Counted from the first letter of the stretch, positions 13,221 to 26,304 are shown. The stretch: 64,000 bases of DNA from Scytalidium lignicola (GCA_002812745.2 NCSJ02000009.1:240927-304926), one strand, 5' to 3'. The notes: generated by a model not told the origin, from the sequence alone. Program-made: numbers and translations.

Positions 13221-13943
13221 ATGCAACCCACAAACCAGGCCTCAGCCACCCTAAAAACAGCAGATTCTTCATTTAAATTCCCTCGAGAATATAACTTTCC
13301 ACCCTTTTTTAGCCGACAACCTATTAGTACAACCTTCCACGCACAAGCCCAGAAATGGGCCACGTTGATCCTCTCCTACTGCCGCGCGCAGAGACTGTGG
13401 AAGCTCTCACTCATCGATGCTCTTGATACTGAGCTCTTTTGGAACAAATCTATTGGGAAGAAGATGAGTTTGAATGATGCGCGAGAGGTGGTGGACTTTA
13501 TGCGCAAGGAAGGAAGGGCAGAGTGGGTTGGTGCAACGGGTAAGGGAGCCGAGGGAGAGAAGAATGTTGCTTGGATTTACTGGAGGAATCCGGAGGAATG
13601 GGCTGGGGTTATTGCAGATTGGGTATGTACTTGGGAAAAGAAGAGCCAAATAGTGATGCAACCTCTCGAGTGAATTATGGACTTATTTTTGATTACTAGG
13701 TTGATGAGACAGCACAAAAGAATACAGTCTTGACACTGTATGAGTTAGCCGAAGGCGATGCTACAGTATTGCAAGGTATTTTCATCCTTTCACTTGCCAC
13801 GTGCGGATTTTTAGTAACAAAGAATCTCAGAATTTCATGGAATAGACCCAGAGTTACTACAGAAGGCTCTTAACATCCTAGTGAAGCGAGGCAAAGCACA
13901 GATCTTTGGACAAGAAGATCAACAGGGTGTGAAATTTTTCTAA
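13221..13943 (+). CDS. VPS25: ESCRT-II subunit VPS25
   Basis: Subunit of the endosomal ESCRT-II complex (with Vps22 and Vps36), which links ESCRT-I to ESCRT-III during multivesicular-body sorting. Exons 13221-13622, 13700-13775 and 13831-13943 give 196 residues (yeast 202). The N-terminal segment FKFPREYNFPPFFSRQP is the family's aromatic/proline motif that packs on the other subunits. Two winged-helix domains follow: WATLILSYCRAQRLWKL with ELFWNKSIGKKMS, and then ETAQKNTVLTLYELAEGDAT through FHGIDPELLQKALNILVKRGKAQIF. Exon phases all agree. Its tail faces the RTT107 tail 220 bp away. Confidence 0.94.
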
Positions 13944-14163
13944 TTATGATATGCCATTATGATGTAAATCAGCTTTAGCGTCTCAAACGGTTGATATTTT
14001 CACTAAATACAGGGAGTTTCGGTCTAGAGATATCATTACTACAAACACTAAATGACCTCCAATAATCATTGCTCATAAACCATCTTACACTGATGGATGA
14101 AACCCAAGTTCCTATAACATGGCCATTTACTCCCAAGATAACGCCAAAACAACAAATTGCAGA

Positions 14164-16904
14164 TCATGCATTGGTTGCAAGGTATTTCGATTTCCACTTT
14201 AGCTCTTGGGACAAAGCTACTTCCAACAACCATTCAGGCTGAACAATTCTCGGCTCCATATTACCTCCTTTTGCCATCTCCTCGAACTTCGGCCAGAGCT
14301 TTCTTTCTTCTGGTCTAAGGCCAGTCACTAGGTATACTGGTTCACCTCCACTCTCATCCTCTTCTGGGTTTACCTGCCTAATACTAGCGCCACTTCTCGC
14401 CCTATACACATAGAAAAGGCCTCCATTGGCTTCAACGATGGATTTGTAGGTGTCAGGGCCGTTCGGCACCTCAGCGGTGCAATATATTGGTATACCACGT
14501 AATAATTGGCGTTTATTCGCTTTGGCTCTTGCGAGACTATCTTTCAACTTCATGTCAAATTTCTTCTCGTTTTCTTTGTCTTTGAGGAGGTAGTCATTAA
14601 CGTCTGGCAACTCCCCCTCGACGATGCATTTATCAACGAATTCTGAGGAAAGAATAATCGGACTAGCAGCTAAGACACAAAGAAATTTCTGTGTCCTAAC
14701 AATACCAGGCGCTGCCACATGCGTGCAGTTATTTGGGTCAGTGGTGATCAAAATACCAAGGTCCCGAAGCTTCCTCTGTAACAACGTCAGAATTGGCTAG
14801 TACGGTTTCGTTGCTCTCCCTTACCTTATCCGTATCCTCCTTGTTCGGGTTATTAAGCCAGCCTTTATAGCCAGTCAGCAGCAGGCGAACGGTTATAGGT
14901 GGCCGACTGGTCTTAACCCTCTTCGGTGTCCTTTCCTCCTCTGAATAGTGTTCGTCTTCAACATTGGTAGCATGAAGGGGGCTAGAGCTACGATCTTTAG
15001 ACCTCTCTTTGTCTAATTGGTGAGCAGCTCTCTTTCCTCCCCACACTTGTCCACCTCGCTTCTTCTCTTTTTCATATAACTCAATATCAGGGGCCAAGTC
15101 GTGAAGTTTCGACATAGCCCTATCTTTAGCGCTACGGCTATTTGTCGATGATGGAGTGTATGGACTCTCATTCTCCTTTCCTACGCTAATGCGCCTGTTC
15201 ACAGAAGGGGTAGTCATAAGATGCTGCTTTGTTATATCATCTGAGCCAGCTTTAGCCTTTGGTGTAGGTTTGTTAGTTTTTGACGGTTTTTCTTTGACCC
15301 GACTAATCTGACCAGACTCAAGCTCATCAGCTTCTCCGTCATTATGTGTATCGGACATCTTCGCGCTCTCAGAATTATGTTCCCTGTCATGCATTGCCGC
15401 TCTAGGTGGTTGAGGATCATCAGGTCTTGGGGTTGGATCGCATGGGAAATATTTGGATTTCAACACTTCTTCATCGAATTGCGTCTGTCCTACAACTTCA
15501 CCTAGATTCGTTCTTGGGGGGAAATGCGTATACCGAGGATTGGTCAACGTTTGCATTTGGCATTTTGCATAGCTTTCCTCAAGCCATAGGTGGTTTATCA
15601 TATGTATATTCCACTCCGCAGCTGCTTGGCACTTTTCACTTGATTTTCTTGCAGTAACAAGATGGGTATTGTCTTGCTTCATCGACTTCGTGAATGTAGC
15701 TCCTGAAGCTGCTACAAGGTTCTCAAGATAGATGCGGGCTTCTCCACCATAGTTGGAAAGGGTAATTCGGTAATCCTGGAAGCCTGGTATGCCACCCTTC
15801 GGTAAGGGGTAATGCAGCAATCTACGTAACGGAGAAGTCCACTCGTTGTGCGTGATAAGGTGGTAGAGCCAGGACAAGTTACCCACATCCTTACCATCAC
15901 GACAAGCAAACACGTAGTCCCTGCCCTCACGATAGTGGCAAACGTACATATTGGCATCATGCACTGAATTCGTCATTGATCCACCACCTCCTTCGATAAG
16001 CTGTTCAATGACACCCCGCAGGCGGTTTCCAAGACCAAGATCATCTGAGAGCATGACATTCTTGCCTTTGAACACATCAAGACAACGTTTATCCGGTGAA
16101 TCAGTTGGGGTAGGAAGATATTTCGGCCGGGGAGATGTAGCACCTTCGAGAGTAGATATTCTTGGTATCTGCACTGATTCATCTGCTGTCTTCGAAAATA
16201 CTTCTGGATTTGGCAACAAATACGGGACTTCGTCTATTCGCTTCCCAAGTTTAAGGCAATCATCAAACCTAGACAGTGTTAGCCTTGAGATATAATATTA
16301 CCGAACGAACATACCAATGAGGGAGCACAATCTTTGCTTTAAGTTTCTTCTCCAAAGCCTCCTTGCACTTATCATTGTCAACTGTTAATGCACAAATATG
16401 AGTGGTTTGCCTCGAAATGCTATTGGATTCCATTCCACCCATGGCAAGAACTGCGCCAATGATAGCATCTTTATCACCTGCTGGAAGGTCGGCGCAACTG
16501 ATATTGACGTTGGAGAAAATGAGATTTGGGTCGGGATTGAAAGGACGCATTTGAGCTGCCTTATTCTTCAACAGTGACTGTGTGATCCAGTTTGGAGTTA
16601 CCACTGGAATCAACTGCTGACGCGCCGCAGAGCATTGAGGGAAGTCCGAAGTTGTAGAGATAATATGCGTTAGATCTGTCAGATCGATAGTGCCATCTAG
16701 TGCGGTCTTCTTAACAATGCCAGCATGGTTTTTCAAGGTTTGTTCTAACTACATCCACATCGTCAGGCTACGATGCACGAATTGTATAAGCTACGGTGCC
16801 AAGAGGGAACGTACCTCAACGGCTAGCTTTAGAGGAAGGTCTCTGCTAGGAACGATTGCGAAAACGCAGTACTCAAAAAGTGGATTTCCTTTACCCCTAT
16901 CCAT
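14164..16904 (-). CDS. RTT107: RTT107/Brc1-type multi-BRCT DNA repair scaffold
   Basis: Scaffold that binds phosphorylated H2A and recruits repair factors (Slx4, Smc5/6) at stalled forks. Four exons on the minus strand (16904-16815, 16748-16315, 16268-14825, 14775-14164) give 859 residues, near the size of fission yeast Brc1. The first exon supplies MDRGKGNPLFEYCVFAIVPS, the start of BRCT1. The second join gives VLPHWFDDCLKLGKRI, a typical end of BRCT2. BRCT3 and BRCT4 follow (FKGKNVMLSDDLGLG; DYRITLSNYGGEARIYLENLV with HMINHLWLEESY). A long Ser/Lys-rich linker rich in SP/TP sites leads to the C-terminal BRCT pair (ITVRLLLTGYKGW to IVQPEWLLEVA), which in the yeast protein binds gamma-H2A. Introns are 46-66 nt. 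Confidence 0.9.
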
Positions 16905-17469
16905 CGCGACTGTGTTGCTGCAGTTTCAGCATTCCAATAATACTGTGTCGTGGTTACCACTTGTAGAAGTTGAGATGCGCTCAAAGAAATGTTGACGCGA
17001 CTGGTAGCGTATTCCCATCGTGAATAAATCGCGCTAAATTTTAGTCGTGCCTAAATTGATTTTTCGGTGCGCGACATCACATGACCATATCTGACTCCAT
17101 AAGACAATTCCTGTTGTATTGCAACCCATCACGATGCATATTGAATTATCTAAGATGAGTGTGCTCTATTATATTCATTAGAGCTCACATGTAGCCCACT
17201 ATATTCCCTTTTAACGATAACGTGCTTGATCTCTGAGTTTCAACTATCAAACTTGCTCTCTTCGGTCGCCGAGTGCGAGTGCCTCGGCTCATCGGCCAAG
17301 CTAGAAGGACAATATCCAGATGAAATACTGAGGTTTACCCAACTTAATATCTTTCCAATTTGGCCCTCGTAGATAAACTCTAAGAAGCATAATCATTAAG
17401 AAGCAAGCTTCTTTGCTATATGCGATAATAGACTTTTTTTGCACTTTGTCACTATTACACACGGCTACA
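16905..17469. other. Divergent promoter region RTT107 / hydrolase
   Basis: 565 bp between two outward-facing genes. It is AT-rich with no recognised element. Confidence 0.5.
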
Positions 17470-18844
17470 ATGGCGTCCCAGGTCTTCCAGATCAAAGAAC
17501 ATGTATTAGAATGTCAACATATCCGAGAATATCCTCGTGCGACTGCCCAATCACAGGAAGATACCCTTTATCTATCTATCAAACAGTATATTCCATTAGA
17601 CAACCCGAATCCTCAAGACGGTGATGTGACAATCATTGGAGCACATGCTAATGGTTTCCCGAAGGTATGAGGACCATCCGAAACTCAAATAACCCATGTT
17701 AATCTAGTTAGGAATTGTATGAGCCTTTATGGGAAGATGTACTTGCACGATCAAAAGAAAATGGGTTTCGAATCAGAGGAATCTGGATTGCCGATATAGC
17801 AAATCAAGGGGCCAGTGGTGTCCTCAATGAAGGTCGTTTGGGCAATGATCGTGGGTGAACCCATAATTCTTACTACCTCACGACAAAATGATACTAACAT
17901 GATAACCAGCTTCGTGGCTAGACCATGCCCGAGACTTGCTTCACATGGTGAACCACTTCCGCAAAGATATGCCACAACCGCTTGTAGGAGTCGGCCATTC
18001 GATGGGTGGGAACCAACTAGTAAACTTAGCATTGATGCATCCAAGACTTCTCTTCAGTCTAGTCCTTCTAGATCCAGTTATCCAAGCCCAGGCATCACAA
18101 CCACCTTCAGAAAAGCATGGGCCCGGCCCAGCTTCAGCATCGACATTCCGACGGGATCTCTGGCCTTCGAGAGCTGCTGCTGAGGAAGCTTTCCGTAAGC
18201 AGAAATTCTATCAGACATGGAACCCCAAAGTGTTCGATCGCTGGCTTAAGTTCGGTATTCGGGAAACCCCTACACAACTATATCCGGATGAAAAGGGATC
18301 GATCACTTTAAGTACTACAAAGCATCAAGAGTGTTTTACATTCTTAAGGCCGAGCTGGGAAGGCATGAGCGAGGACGGAGAAGCTGTCATAAACCGCTCT
18401 CTAATCCCAGACATGAATCCAGATAGCCCTGTCAAGTTTCCTTTTTATAGGGCGGAACCTCCGAATACTATGATGAGACTTGGGGAATTGCGACCTAGTG
18501 TACTATATATCTTTGGAGGCACGAGTCCCATGTCGTCTCCACCAGAACGGAAAAAGAAGATAGATATAACGGGAATTAGCACTGGAGGCAGTGGAGGTGC
18601 CAAGGCGGGTCGGGTGATTGAGATTACGCTAGAGGATGTCGGACATTTGGTGGCTATGGAGGCAAGTGAACAGTGCGCTGATAGTATTACGAGTTGGCTT
18701 GGTCCAGAAGTTAGACGGTTTAAAGATGAAAGGGAGAAGTACGTAGAATGGACGGAAAGAAGCATCAGGGATAAGACAACACTATCGGAAGAGTGGCAGA
18801 AGCGGATAGGTGGTCCCCCAACTAGAACGAAGGCAAAGATGTGA
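17470..18844 (+). CDS. Alpha/beta hydrolase, probably peroxisomal
   Basis: Exons 17470-17664, 17712-17850 and 17910-18844 give 422 residues. The nucleophile elbow GVGHSMGGN puts the catalytic serine at about residue 142. The late DVGHLVAME supplies the probable catalytic histidine, and the acid is not certain. The first exon ends in AHANGFPK, an oxyanion-side HANG motif seen in this fungal hydrolase group, which includes peroxisomal Lpx1-like lipases. The protein ends in KAKM; the last three residues fit the peroxisomal targeting type 1 pattern (small, basic, Leu/Met). Substrate is unknown; lipase or thioesterase activity is inference. It is divergent from RTT107 and convergent with TRAPPC11, only 141 bp away. 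Confidence 0.85.
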
Positions 18845-18985
18845 ATGTGTTCTAGAATGATTTGCTTATAATGATATAATTTGGCTATACCATAGCATAT
18901 ATTAGTCTTTCCCCTTTCCTCTACATCTACACGCCTGCAAGTTATTATTATACGGAGCCAGTCAATGGTGCTTTTCACGTCGGTA

Positions 18986-21900
18986 TCACTCGCCTTCCTC
19001 TTCCGGAGGTACCCAAACGAGTACGCCGTCCTTGTGGGGTTTCATGCCTTCTGTTGGTGAGACTTTGAGAACCTTTTGGAAGTATCGATCCCGAATAACA
19101 CAGCGAATGGGTCCAATCCATGCCCCGCGGACAAACGGTAGCAAGCGAAATCTCACTGTGTGTCGAGATAGAGGAACAAGCTGTAATATCGATTGCTTTA
19201 TGCCAGAAAAGGCAAATTCCTCACTCGGTTCCATGACAAGACTGAAGGTTAAAAAGTGGATTGAAGGATTCTCAATGGTAACGTCAAAGTGTATCATTGA
19301 CGATATAGTTCCTGAATATGACACAGCACCAAGCACCCGCGGTTCGCTGCTAGAAACCAGAAGGCGAGGAACTGGTAATATGGTTGCATTTACGGGGGAC
19401 TCCTCTATATCCCTACGCCACCTTATCACAAAACACACATCGAGAGTGGCTGTCCCTCGGTCGTCAAGAGAATGCTTCCGCGTAAATACATCGAATTGTG
19501 CTTCTTCGATGCTTTTAGGGTTGATTCGTAAGCCGCCATCAGGTATCTCCGATATTTCTTTCGTATTGCAATGGATCCCACCATTCATACCTAAGATTTC
19601 CACATCCACCTCTTCAACCACCAATGTTTCTGATGCAAAAGAGGCATATCGCGTAGTCAAGCACCATTTTTGAGCTAGGCCGGTAGCGTATTCAGCACCA
19701 TGTCCACCAACAGTAAAGTCTTCAGTATCTTCATGAGAGAAGAAGCTTGGCCACAGATCAGGATGGATACGTGGAGAGAAGTCATAGTTAGCCTCAAAAG
19801 GATTTATGATAGAAAGTTGAATAGATGTTGAGCACGATACTGGGGTTTCCACATCAGAAACAAGGCGATAGGCTGCTTTGGTAGCCACTTCAAAGACCGC
19901 AGCTAGATCCATTGCCGGAATAGATATCTCAACAATTGTAGATTTCGAAGCGGGAATAGTTCCTAGAGAGACTTCACAGCTATCTGCATCTCCGCTCTGC
20001 CACTCTTCTTCCTCTGAGGTATCAACTATCCTTAGGAGAGGCTGCGGGGGATCTTCTCCTCTTAGCTGAACTTGGAGATGAGTAATCGAATCCGCTTCCT
20101 CCAGGTTTACAACCTCGATCCGAAGGCGAATATGTTCGTTTGTGTAGTATTGCTCTTGCAGACCAAGATACTTAAGCCCCATCTTTGGCGGCTTGGGTTG
20201 AATTGCAATAAGAGACGGGTTAAGACGCGCAACTTTCCTTCTTGTGAGATGCTGGTCAAACCAGACAGAAGGAGTGTTCCTTTTTTCAAAACTAAGGACA
20301 TACTCAAGATCAAATTTATCATTGCTGATTGAGAACTTCGCGGTTTTGGCCTTCGCATCTCCAGATTCTCTCAGAAGGCTGCTGAATTCGAAAACCCTCA
20401 TCCCACCGGGCAAAACGCTGAGGTTACATTCTCCTTCTTGGGTGGTCCGATTGGTATATGTAGAGAATGCAGTAGATTCAGGTCCGTGATTTGCCAATGC
20501 CGTCTCGGATAAATTAACTTTACAGTAAGATAGATCTGACTGCTCAGTAATTTCTTGGCTCGCACTATGCCGTAGAATAATTGGCTTCATGCTGCCCTGG
20601 AATTCTATTTTTATTTCATCAAAGATCACCGGAGCTGAATTAAGGAGAGCAGTCGAAGTGATAGCTAGCTGGGAAGAGCAACTTTCTCCAACCTTTCCTT
20701 CCGCATGCTCGAATACATAGGTTACTGAAAGGAAAGAATGGATTTCTTGGTCTCGGAGGATAACATTTGGTTTGATTTTAACATTTTCAACACCATCCAA
20801 GGACTTCATGAGATTGTAGCGCCAGTCTCGCCGTGGGGAGAAATCTAAATACAGTTAGCTATGACTGGTAGTGGGTATCATAAAATATACTTTGATCTAA
20901 TAACTCCCAATCCACAGCTAAGACAGTGCTTCCGTCTCCAACATGTGCTGCAGCAGTCCGTAACGCCCACGCGATTTCCTCAACAGCAGTCCACCAACCT
21001 TCTCGTCTATATGACATAGTCTGCCAAAGAGGACGTAAAAGCATCAAAGCATCACTCCATGACCCTTGTCTCAAGGATTCATTACCTAACTGAAGCTGTA
21101 CTTCCTGTGTAAGACGAGACTGCCCTCTTCGGTCGAACTCAGGGACCGCTCTCTTTAACACACTTATAATAAGTTGGGAATGGTCAACACCTTCACGGCC
21201 AGGAAGTGGGTTCTCTATATGAGGCTCAGGGCACAGATATGTATCATATGTATAGACTTTACTAGCAATTTTGGATGCAGGTGATGAACCAGGTGGAGAC
21301 CTATCCTCTTCTGGAATTGCCAAAGCAAGAACGCGACGTGCGGAGAGGTGATTTGCAGCTATCTGGAACCAGTACCCTGGGTGGTGGAGATGCTCCCACG
21401 GTTGTAGTCGTTCTGTTGCAGGAATTGTCTTCTCTGGCGAGAGAAATATTGTAGTAGATGAAAGAGTGAATTCTGGGAACTCAACCTTCTTTATGACCTC
21501 CGCCATAGTGAGAGCCCATCGGCTCTCCCAAGCCTCCCATCCGTATGTGGACGACCCTTTGCCTCTGCGATCTACGAGATCGCGGACTCTATCCCGGTGT
21601 TGCTGCCACCGGCGAACAGCAGCTGTAGGAGTACCAAGCCAAAGCAAGCAGCGTAAAATTCTCATTGCGAGAACATCAGCTAATAATCGTGCTTCATTCC
21701 AACGTGGATTCCAGTTTGCAATAACTTCAAAAACTTCAGGACCAAATAAAGTGTCATAGCTACTCTCATAAGCACGAATAGCGGCATCCATCTCCTGGCG
21801 AAACTCCGCAAAGACACCCAGTTTGAAGTCATATCGCACATTCCACCCCTGACTAGATAAAGATTGTGATGTACCGGAATTGAGTGGCGATGTCGGTGAA

Positions 21901-22785
21901 GCAATAACCCCCCTATTTCGTTTCTTCCTTGAGTGTTTACTCAGATCCCTATAGTATTCTATACTGAGCGGGTAGGCTGTGGATTGTATATTTTCGACGA
22001 ATGCCTGCAGTTCGACTGCAGAGCTGTTCGGTGGTAAAAAGAAAAGAGATGTCTTCGAATCTAAGCCAGTTGCTCTACGAATATTGGCAAGACGGTCTTC
22101 AATATCAGGGGCCTGTAAAGTAGATTTATCGCTCATTAGGGCCACTATTAGGCGAGTCTTATATCTAGCTAGAACCTCCTTGGTCTGATTGATGTCTGTT
22201 TTTAATTGATTATCATGTAAAGAAGACATATTTGGATCAGAGTCAAAAGCATAGAATGAGACATAGGCGCTAGGAATCTGATCCTGGTGTTTATCAATCC
22301 ATCTTGGATCTATTAGGCCGTCGGGAAATAAAGGTGACCCAGGTGTCAAGGGAGACAAGGGAGAGTGTAGAATAGGTTTCGATGATTCAGTGGGGCTTCT
22401 AGGGTTGAAGGGTATGCCGGAGCCCAATGCCACCTGAGAACGACGAGCAGGGAGAGTGTAGTTCTGTGGAATGTTAGTGGTGTAGCAAACCCAGCTTGAC
22501 TCAGGATGCAAGACCTACCCTTCCAACTGTTTTGATCTTGAATTTCTTCTGCCGTCCATGTTCACGAGAATTCCATGCAAGATTTCTAGCATCGGTGTCC
22601 TTGAAGTATTTCAAAAGCGCCCGCGCATCTTCCGTATCCACGACCGGTATGCTGGAGGAAATTTGTGGTCCCTCTAGCTTCAATTGAGGTTCATTTTGCG
22701 AATCGGGAGTTTGGAATGATCCTAACCCGGATACAAATAATAATGGAACATTATGAGCAATATATTGCGGCGCGTAGTCATCCAT
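18986..22785 (-). CDS. TRAPPC11: TRAPP complex subunit TRAPPC11 (foie gras/Gryzun)
   Basis: Subunit of the TRAPPIII-type tethering complex in ER-Golgi traffic and autophagy; present in filamentous fungi and animals but absent from budding yeast. Exons 22785-22519, 22463-20891 and 20844-18986 give 1232 residues. The N-terminus (MDDYAPQYIAHNVPLLFVSG) is typical of the family. The foie-gras domain fills much of the second exon (about residues 300-580), with ARLLADVLAMRILRCLLW as a marker. The second join gives DQNFSPRRDWRYNLMKSL, the usual link to the Gryzun region. The last exon (about 615-1232) is beta-rich Gryzun sequence ending in VLVWVPPEEEGE. Introns are 55 and 46 nt, and all phases agree. 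Confidence 0.92.
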
Positions 22786-23353
22786 GACGGCGTGTGCCTA
22801 AAACCTCCATCAGCATACATAGGTTACCCAAGCCATTCACAGCGGTCCTAACGAGAGCCTCTTGCGACAAATCTAGTCACATTAATCAAAGGCCGGAGTT
22901 GTAAGTCCATCATACCACGGTTACACTTTCTTGAAAATCATGATCGAAGAGGATCGAAAGCTATCTGGTATTCCTTTTGGCTCGTCGTATTTCGTCAGTG
23001 AAATTCATCGGCCATACTTTGGACAACAGGTTAGCGCACGTCGCAAGAAATATTGCCGAATCTTGCCGCCTTCGGCCAGTTCAAAGTCCGTAGCTGGGCA
23101 TCTCCGCTCTCCAAATGTGACCATTTCTTAGTCTGAATTCTGTCTATGTAGGACACATTGTTTTACGTGTGACGCCGCGTGCCCGCATCGATCAGTACCG
23201 TTTCCACTCTTTTATCTAATAGAAAGCTAGCCATCCAGGCAAGGACACTATCGTTGGTGGTGCCAACAACAGACAGGTTGACTGTAGTGACCTCTGACTA
23301 CTAGAACGACCCCTGCCTTGCGCAGACTCAAAGGTCTAGTTTAAAACCTCATC
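22786..23353. other. Divergent promoter region TRAPPC11 / RXT2
   Basis: 568 bp between divergent starts. One short plus-strand frame at 22931-23131 has an ATG but no recognisable content and is not called. Confidence 0.5.
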
Positions 23354-25090
23354 ATGGCATCTCAAGCTGCTATTTTTGCGGAAACTATAGCTGGCATGAA
23401 AAAGGCCATTAAAAGAAAGGCATACGGTAGGGCCGAGAATCTGCGCCCCAAATCAAACGCGGCAGCTAACCACATTCTCCAACACAGACTCTGATTCCGA
23501 CGAATCGATTACTCAGATCACAAATAGAGGAAATAAGTTAAGAAAGAAATCAAGATACGTTCATGAGGGTCAATTGGCGCATCCGAGTGGCCCCGTCGTA
23601 TACAAACGGGTGAGCAAACTCCACGTCAACATTTGCGATTTGTCTACTTGTTATCCAGACCGTCCTTTACGTTTACTGATGCTATGACCAGCGGATTGAG
23701 CATGCAGGATTCTACCGCGACATAATAAGTCGCAAACCACCTTTAATCGACGAGGATGGTTATGAAGTGGATAGCGAGGATGACGATGAGCGAGCAGAGA
23801 CTGCGATGGTGGCCGCCGCAGAATTTGACCCCTATGCCGATGTTAGAATTGAGCGTAAGGATACTTCCATAGTTGTTAGGATGTTCGCTGACCACATCTC
23901 AAAAAGACCTCCTTGCTCCGTTGACAGCTGCTTCCGACCTACCTGACCATCCTACACTCTCCAGACCCTTCACTTCGAAGACCGTTACTGAGCTCACAAA
24001 ACATGTTGGCGCGATGTTACAAAAGGAGAGATCTTCGCTTTGGAAAATCAGGCATCTTTTAACACGGTTTAGTGGAGACAACACTTGGATCCCTTGTGAA
24101 ATGGTGGAAACAGAAAATGATTTTACTTTATTCGGCGATGATCGAGACCGGCATCATAGGAACGATATCGTAAAATCAATACCAAAAGATGAACTAGATG
24201 GGAGATCAACAGGAACACTCGCATCAGAAGATATTGTCATGAAAAATGGGGAACAAACCGTCACTGCTGAACGGTCGGTGGAACCCAGCGGAGAAGGCAG
24301 CGATGATGCTGTCCGCGGTGATCGCGGTATTGCAGGCAACACAGGTGGACAAAGTGAGACAACCCCAACCGAAAATGGACTCGTGAATGGTCCGTCGTCA
24401 GGTATCCCCAAGGAGAAAAATAGCGAAACTGTCTCCCCGAACGAGGCACCGGAGGTCACGTCGGGAGGGAATGAAAATTCAGCTCCAACGGAAACAAAAT
24501 CCGGGGCTACCGAACGATTAGCTTCACCTCAACTAGCTTCTAAAGTTGCAGCTAATAACCCAGAAACGCCAGCAGAAGGAGTCGATGGTGCGAATGCCGA
24601 GATTATAACTGACCAGGAGGATCTCCCAGCACCACATCGCATGAGGACCCGGGCTCAGGCTCAAGCTGCGTCTGACAATAATACTATAAGTCGAAATAGA
24701 TCCCCTACCCCAGAATCCGATGAAGAGGTCATCCATCCATATTTCCTCGCTCCTTCGTGGTCTCGCCCAGAACGTGATCTTGGCTTACCTCAACATGAAG
24801 CAGATGATACAAGAAGGTTATTGCAACTATATATACAGAAGCAGGAGGAAGTCTGCCGGGGCCTCCAACGACTTTATGAGGGCCTATACAGAGCAGAGCG
24901 CTATCGAAAGCTAGTTCTGAAATGGGCTAAAGCGGAGGCTCATGTTGGCATTAATCGGGATATGTCTGATGGTGAAGACTGGTACGATAAAGAGGAATGG
25001 GGTCTAGATGCAGATCTGAAGAAAGGTCAGGATGAAGAAGAAGAGGATGCAGCAACAACAGCGAAAAAGACGAGAACAAGAAGACAATAA
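23354..25090 (+). CDS. RXT2: RXT2-like subunit of the Rpd3L histone deacetylase complex
   Basis: Exons 23354-23426, 23488-23609, 23692-23854 and 23907-25090 give 513 residues. After a short leader (MASQAAIFAETIAGMKKAIKR) comes the Rxt2 N-terminal domain: SDSDESITQITNRGNKLRKK, YVHEGQLAHPSGPVVYKRR, EHAGFYRDIISRKPPLID, YADVRIEHLLAPLT, and SLWKIRHLLTRFSGDNTWIPCE. The middle is a long acidic Glu/Ser/Thr-rich disordered region. The C-terminal part (ALAPSW-like FLAPSWSRPERDLGL, then a helical stretch with IQKQEEVCRGLQRL) ends in a basic tail. The family belongs to the Rpd3L deacetylase complex, which represses transcription. Three introns of 61-82 nt lie in the first 550 bp and none in the last exon. 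Confidence 0.85.
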
Positions 25091-25500
25091 TGATGGTTTT
25101 AGGTTATCGGATTGGGGCAAATCGCAATTGGAGTTTTCAAGGATCTGGGAGGAGTAAGACCACTGAGCTTTAGCATTAGGATCTCGGGCTAGAATATAGA
25201 TATGGTGCGTACTGTACATGAGTATCGTCATCCATGTCGTATAATAAAGTTCTCAAGTTCTCAAAAGCAGAATGACGTGAGTCAATGTCGGCATCCCTAA
25301 AATGGAGGTTGGTGGGGTTTCTGATCCGCACCGCCCGTCGCCCCACGTTCGAGTTCGTCCTTGGGGCAAGCGAGCCAAGGCTAAATAAATTATACAAGCT
25401 CGACACGTCAATGTTACCTGCCACATACAACTTCTACATCTCATAGAATTTTGAAACGCACACAAAGAACCAATCTTCTTCACCCTATTCACATAAAATC
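25091..25500. other. Intergenic region RXT2-OPI3
   Basis: About 410 bp. Overlapping minus-strand frames have no motif. Presumed 3' UTR and OPI3 promoter. Confidence 0.5.
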
Positions 25501-26304
25501 ATGTTAGGGTTAAACGATTATAGCAGAGGTCTTGTAGACTTCGACCAGAAAAGTTTGGCTAGTAAGACAAAGTCGGAGCTTATTCCTGTCAAGTCAATTC
25601 TAACCAGGAGACACCAGTTACTGCTGCATCAATTGCCTTCAATCCGATATTTTGGAAGTAGGTTATTCCATGCCCTTTTTACTCTGTTGTCTAGTTAAAG
25701 CTAAGTTTGATATAAGCACTGTCGCACGCCAAGGTACACACTCTCACATCCCATCTAGCGAGCTTATTTTAACAAATTAATATCAGAATACCACAATAAA
25801 GTTCTAACGAAGCTATTCGGCGGCAATTCACGCCTAGCATGCTATGGCTTAGCTGTGGCAATCTTTTCCCTTGGCATATTCCGCGATATGCTTTACGAGC
25901 AAGCTCTTCGTGCCCAGCCATCTCATCCATTATTGCAAACCGATTTGGCCAAGTTTGCTTCCTATGCCCTACTAGTCTGTGGTAATATCCTAGTTTTGTC
26001 CTCTATGTGGGCTCTTGGTGTGACAGGCACATATCTCGGTGACTATTTCGGCATCCTGATGGATGATATGGTCACTGGTTTCCCGTTCAACATCACAGAT
26101 GCACCCATGTATTACGGTTCAACCATGAGCTTCCTTGGAACGGCCATCCTGTATGGAAAGCCTGCAGGAATTCTACTCACCGCCGAGGTGCTGGTCGTTT
26201 ATCTAATTGCTCTGCGATTTGAAGATCCTTTCACCGCTGAGATTTACGCAAAGAGAGCTAGGGCTCAAGAGAAAAGGGGCAAGACTGGAAAGAAAGAGCT
26301 TTGA
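25501..26304 (+). CDS. OPI3: Phosphatidyl-N-methylethanolamine N-methyltransferase
   Basis: Carries out the last two SAM-dependent methylations of phosphatidylethanolamine to phosphatidylcholine, in the ER membrane. Four exons, 25501-25561, 25618-25657, 25717-25733 (only 17 nt) and 25787-26304, give 211 residues (yeast 206). Joined, the start reads GLVDFDQKSLAITAASIAFNPIFWNTVARQEYHNKVLTKLFGG, spanning the first membrane helix; the long form is seen only after splicing. Next come AVAIFSLGIFRDMLYEQALR, TGTYLGDYFGILMDDMVTGFPFNI and MYYGSTMSFLGTAILYGKPAG, with the SAM-binding and Glu-Glu-like C-terminal motif region ALRFEDPFTAEIYAKR. Around four membrane segments are expected. Yeast OPI3 is controlled by inositol/choline; no such site was recognised here. 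Confidence 0.95.
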
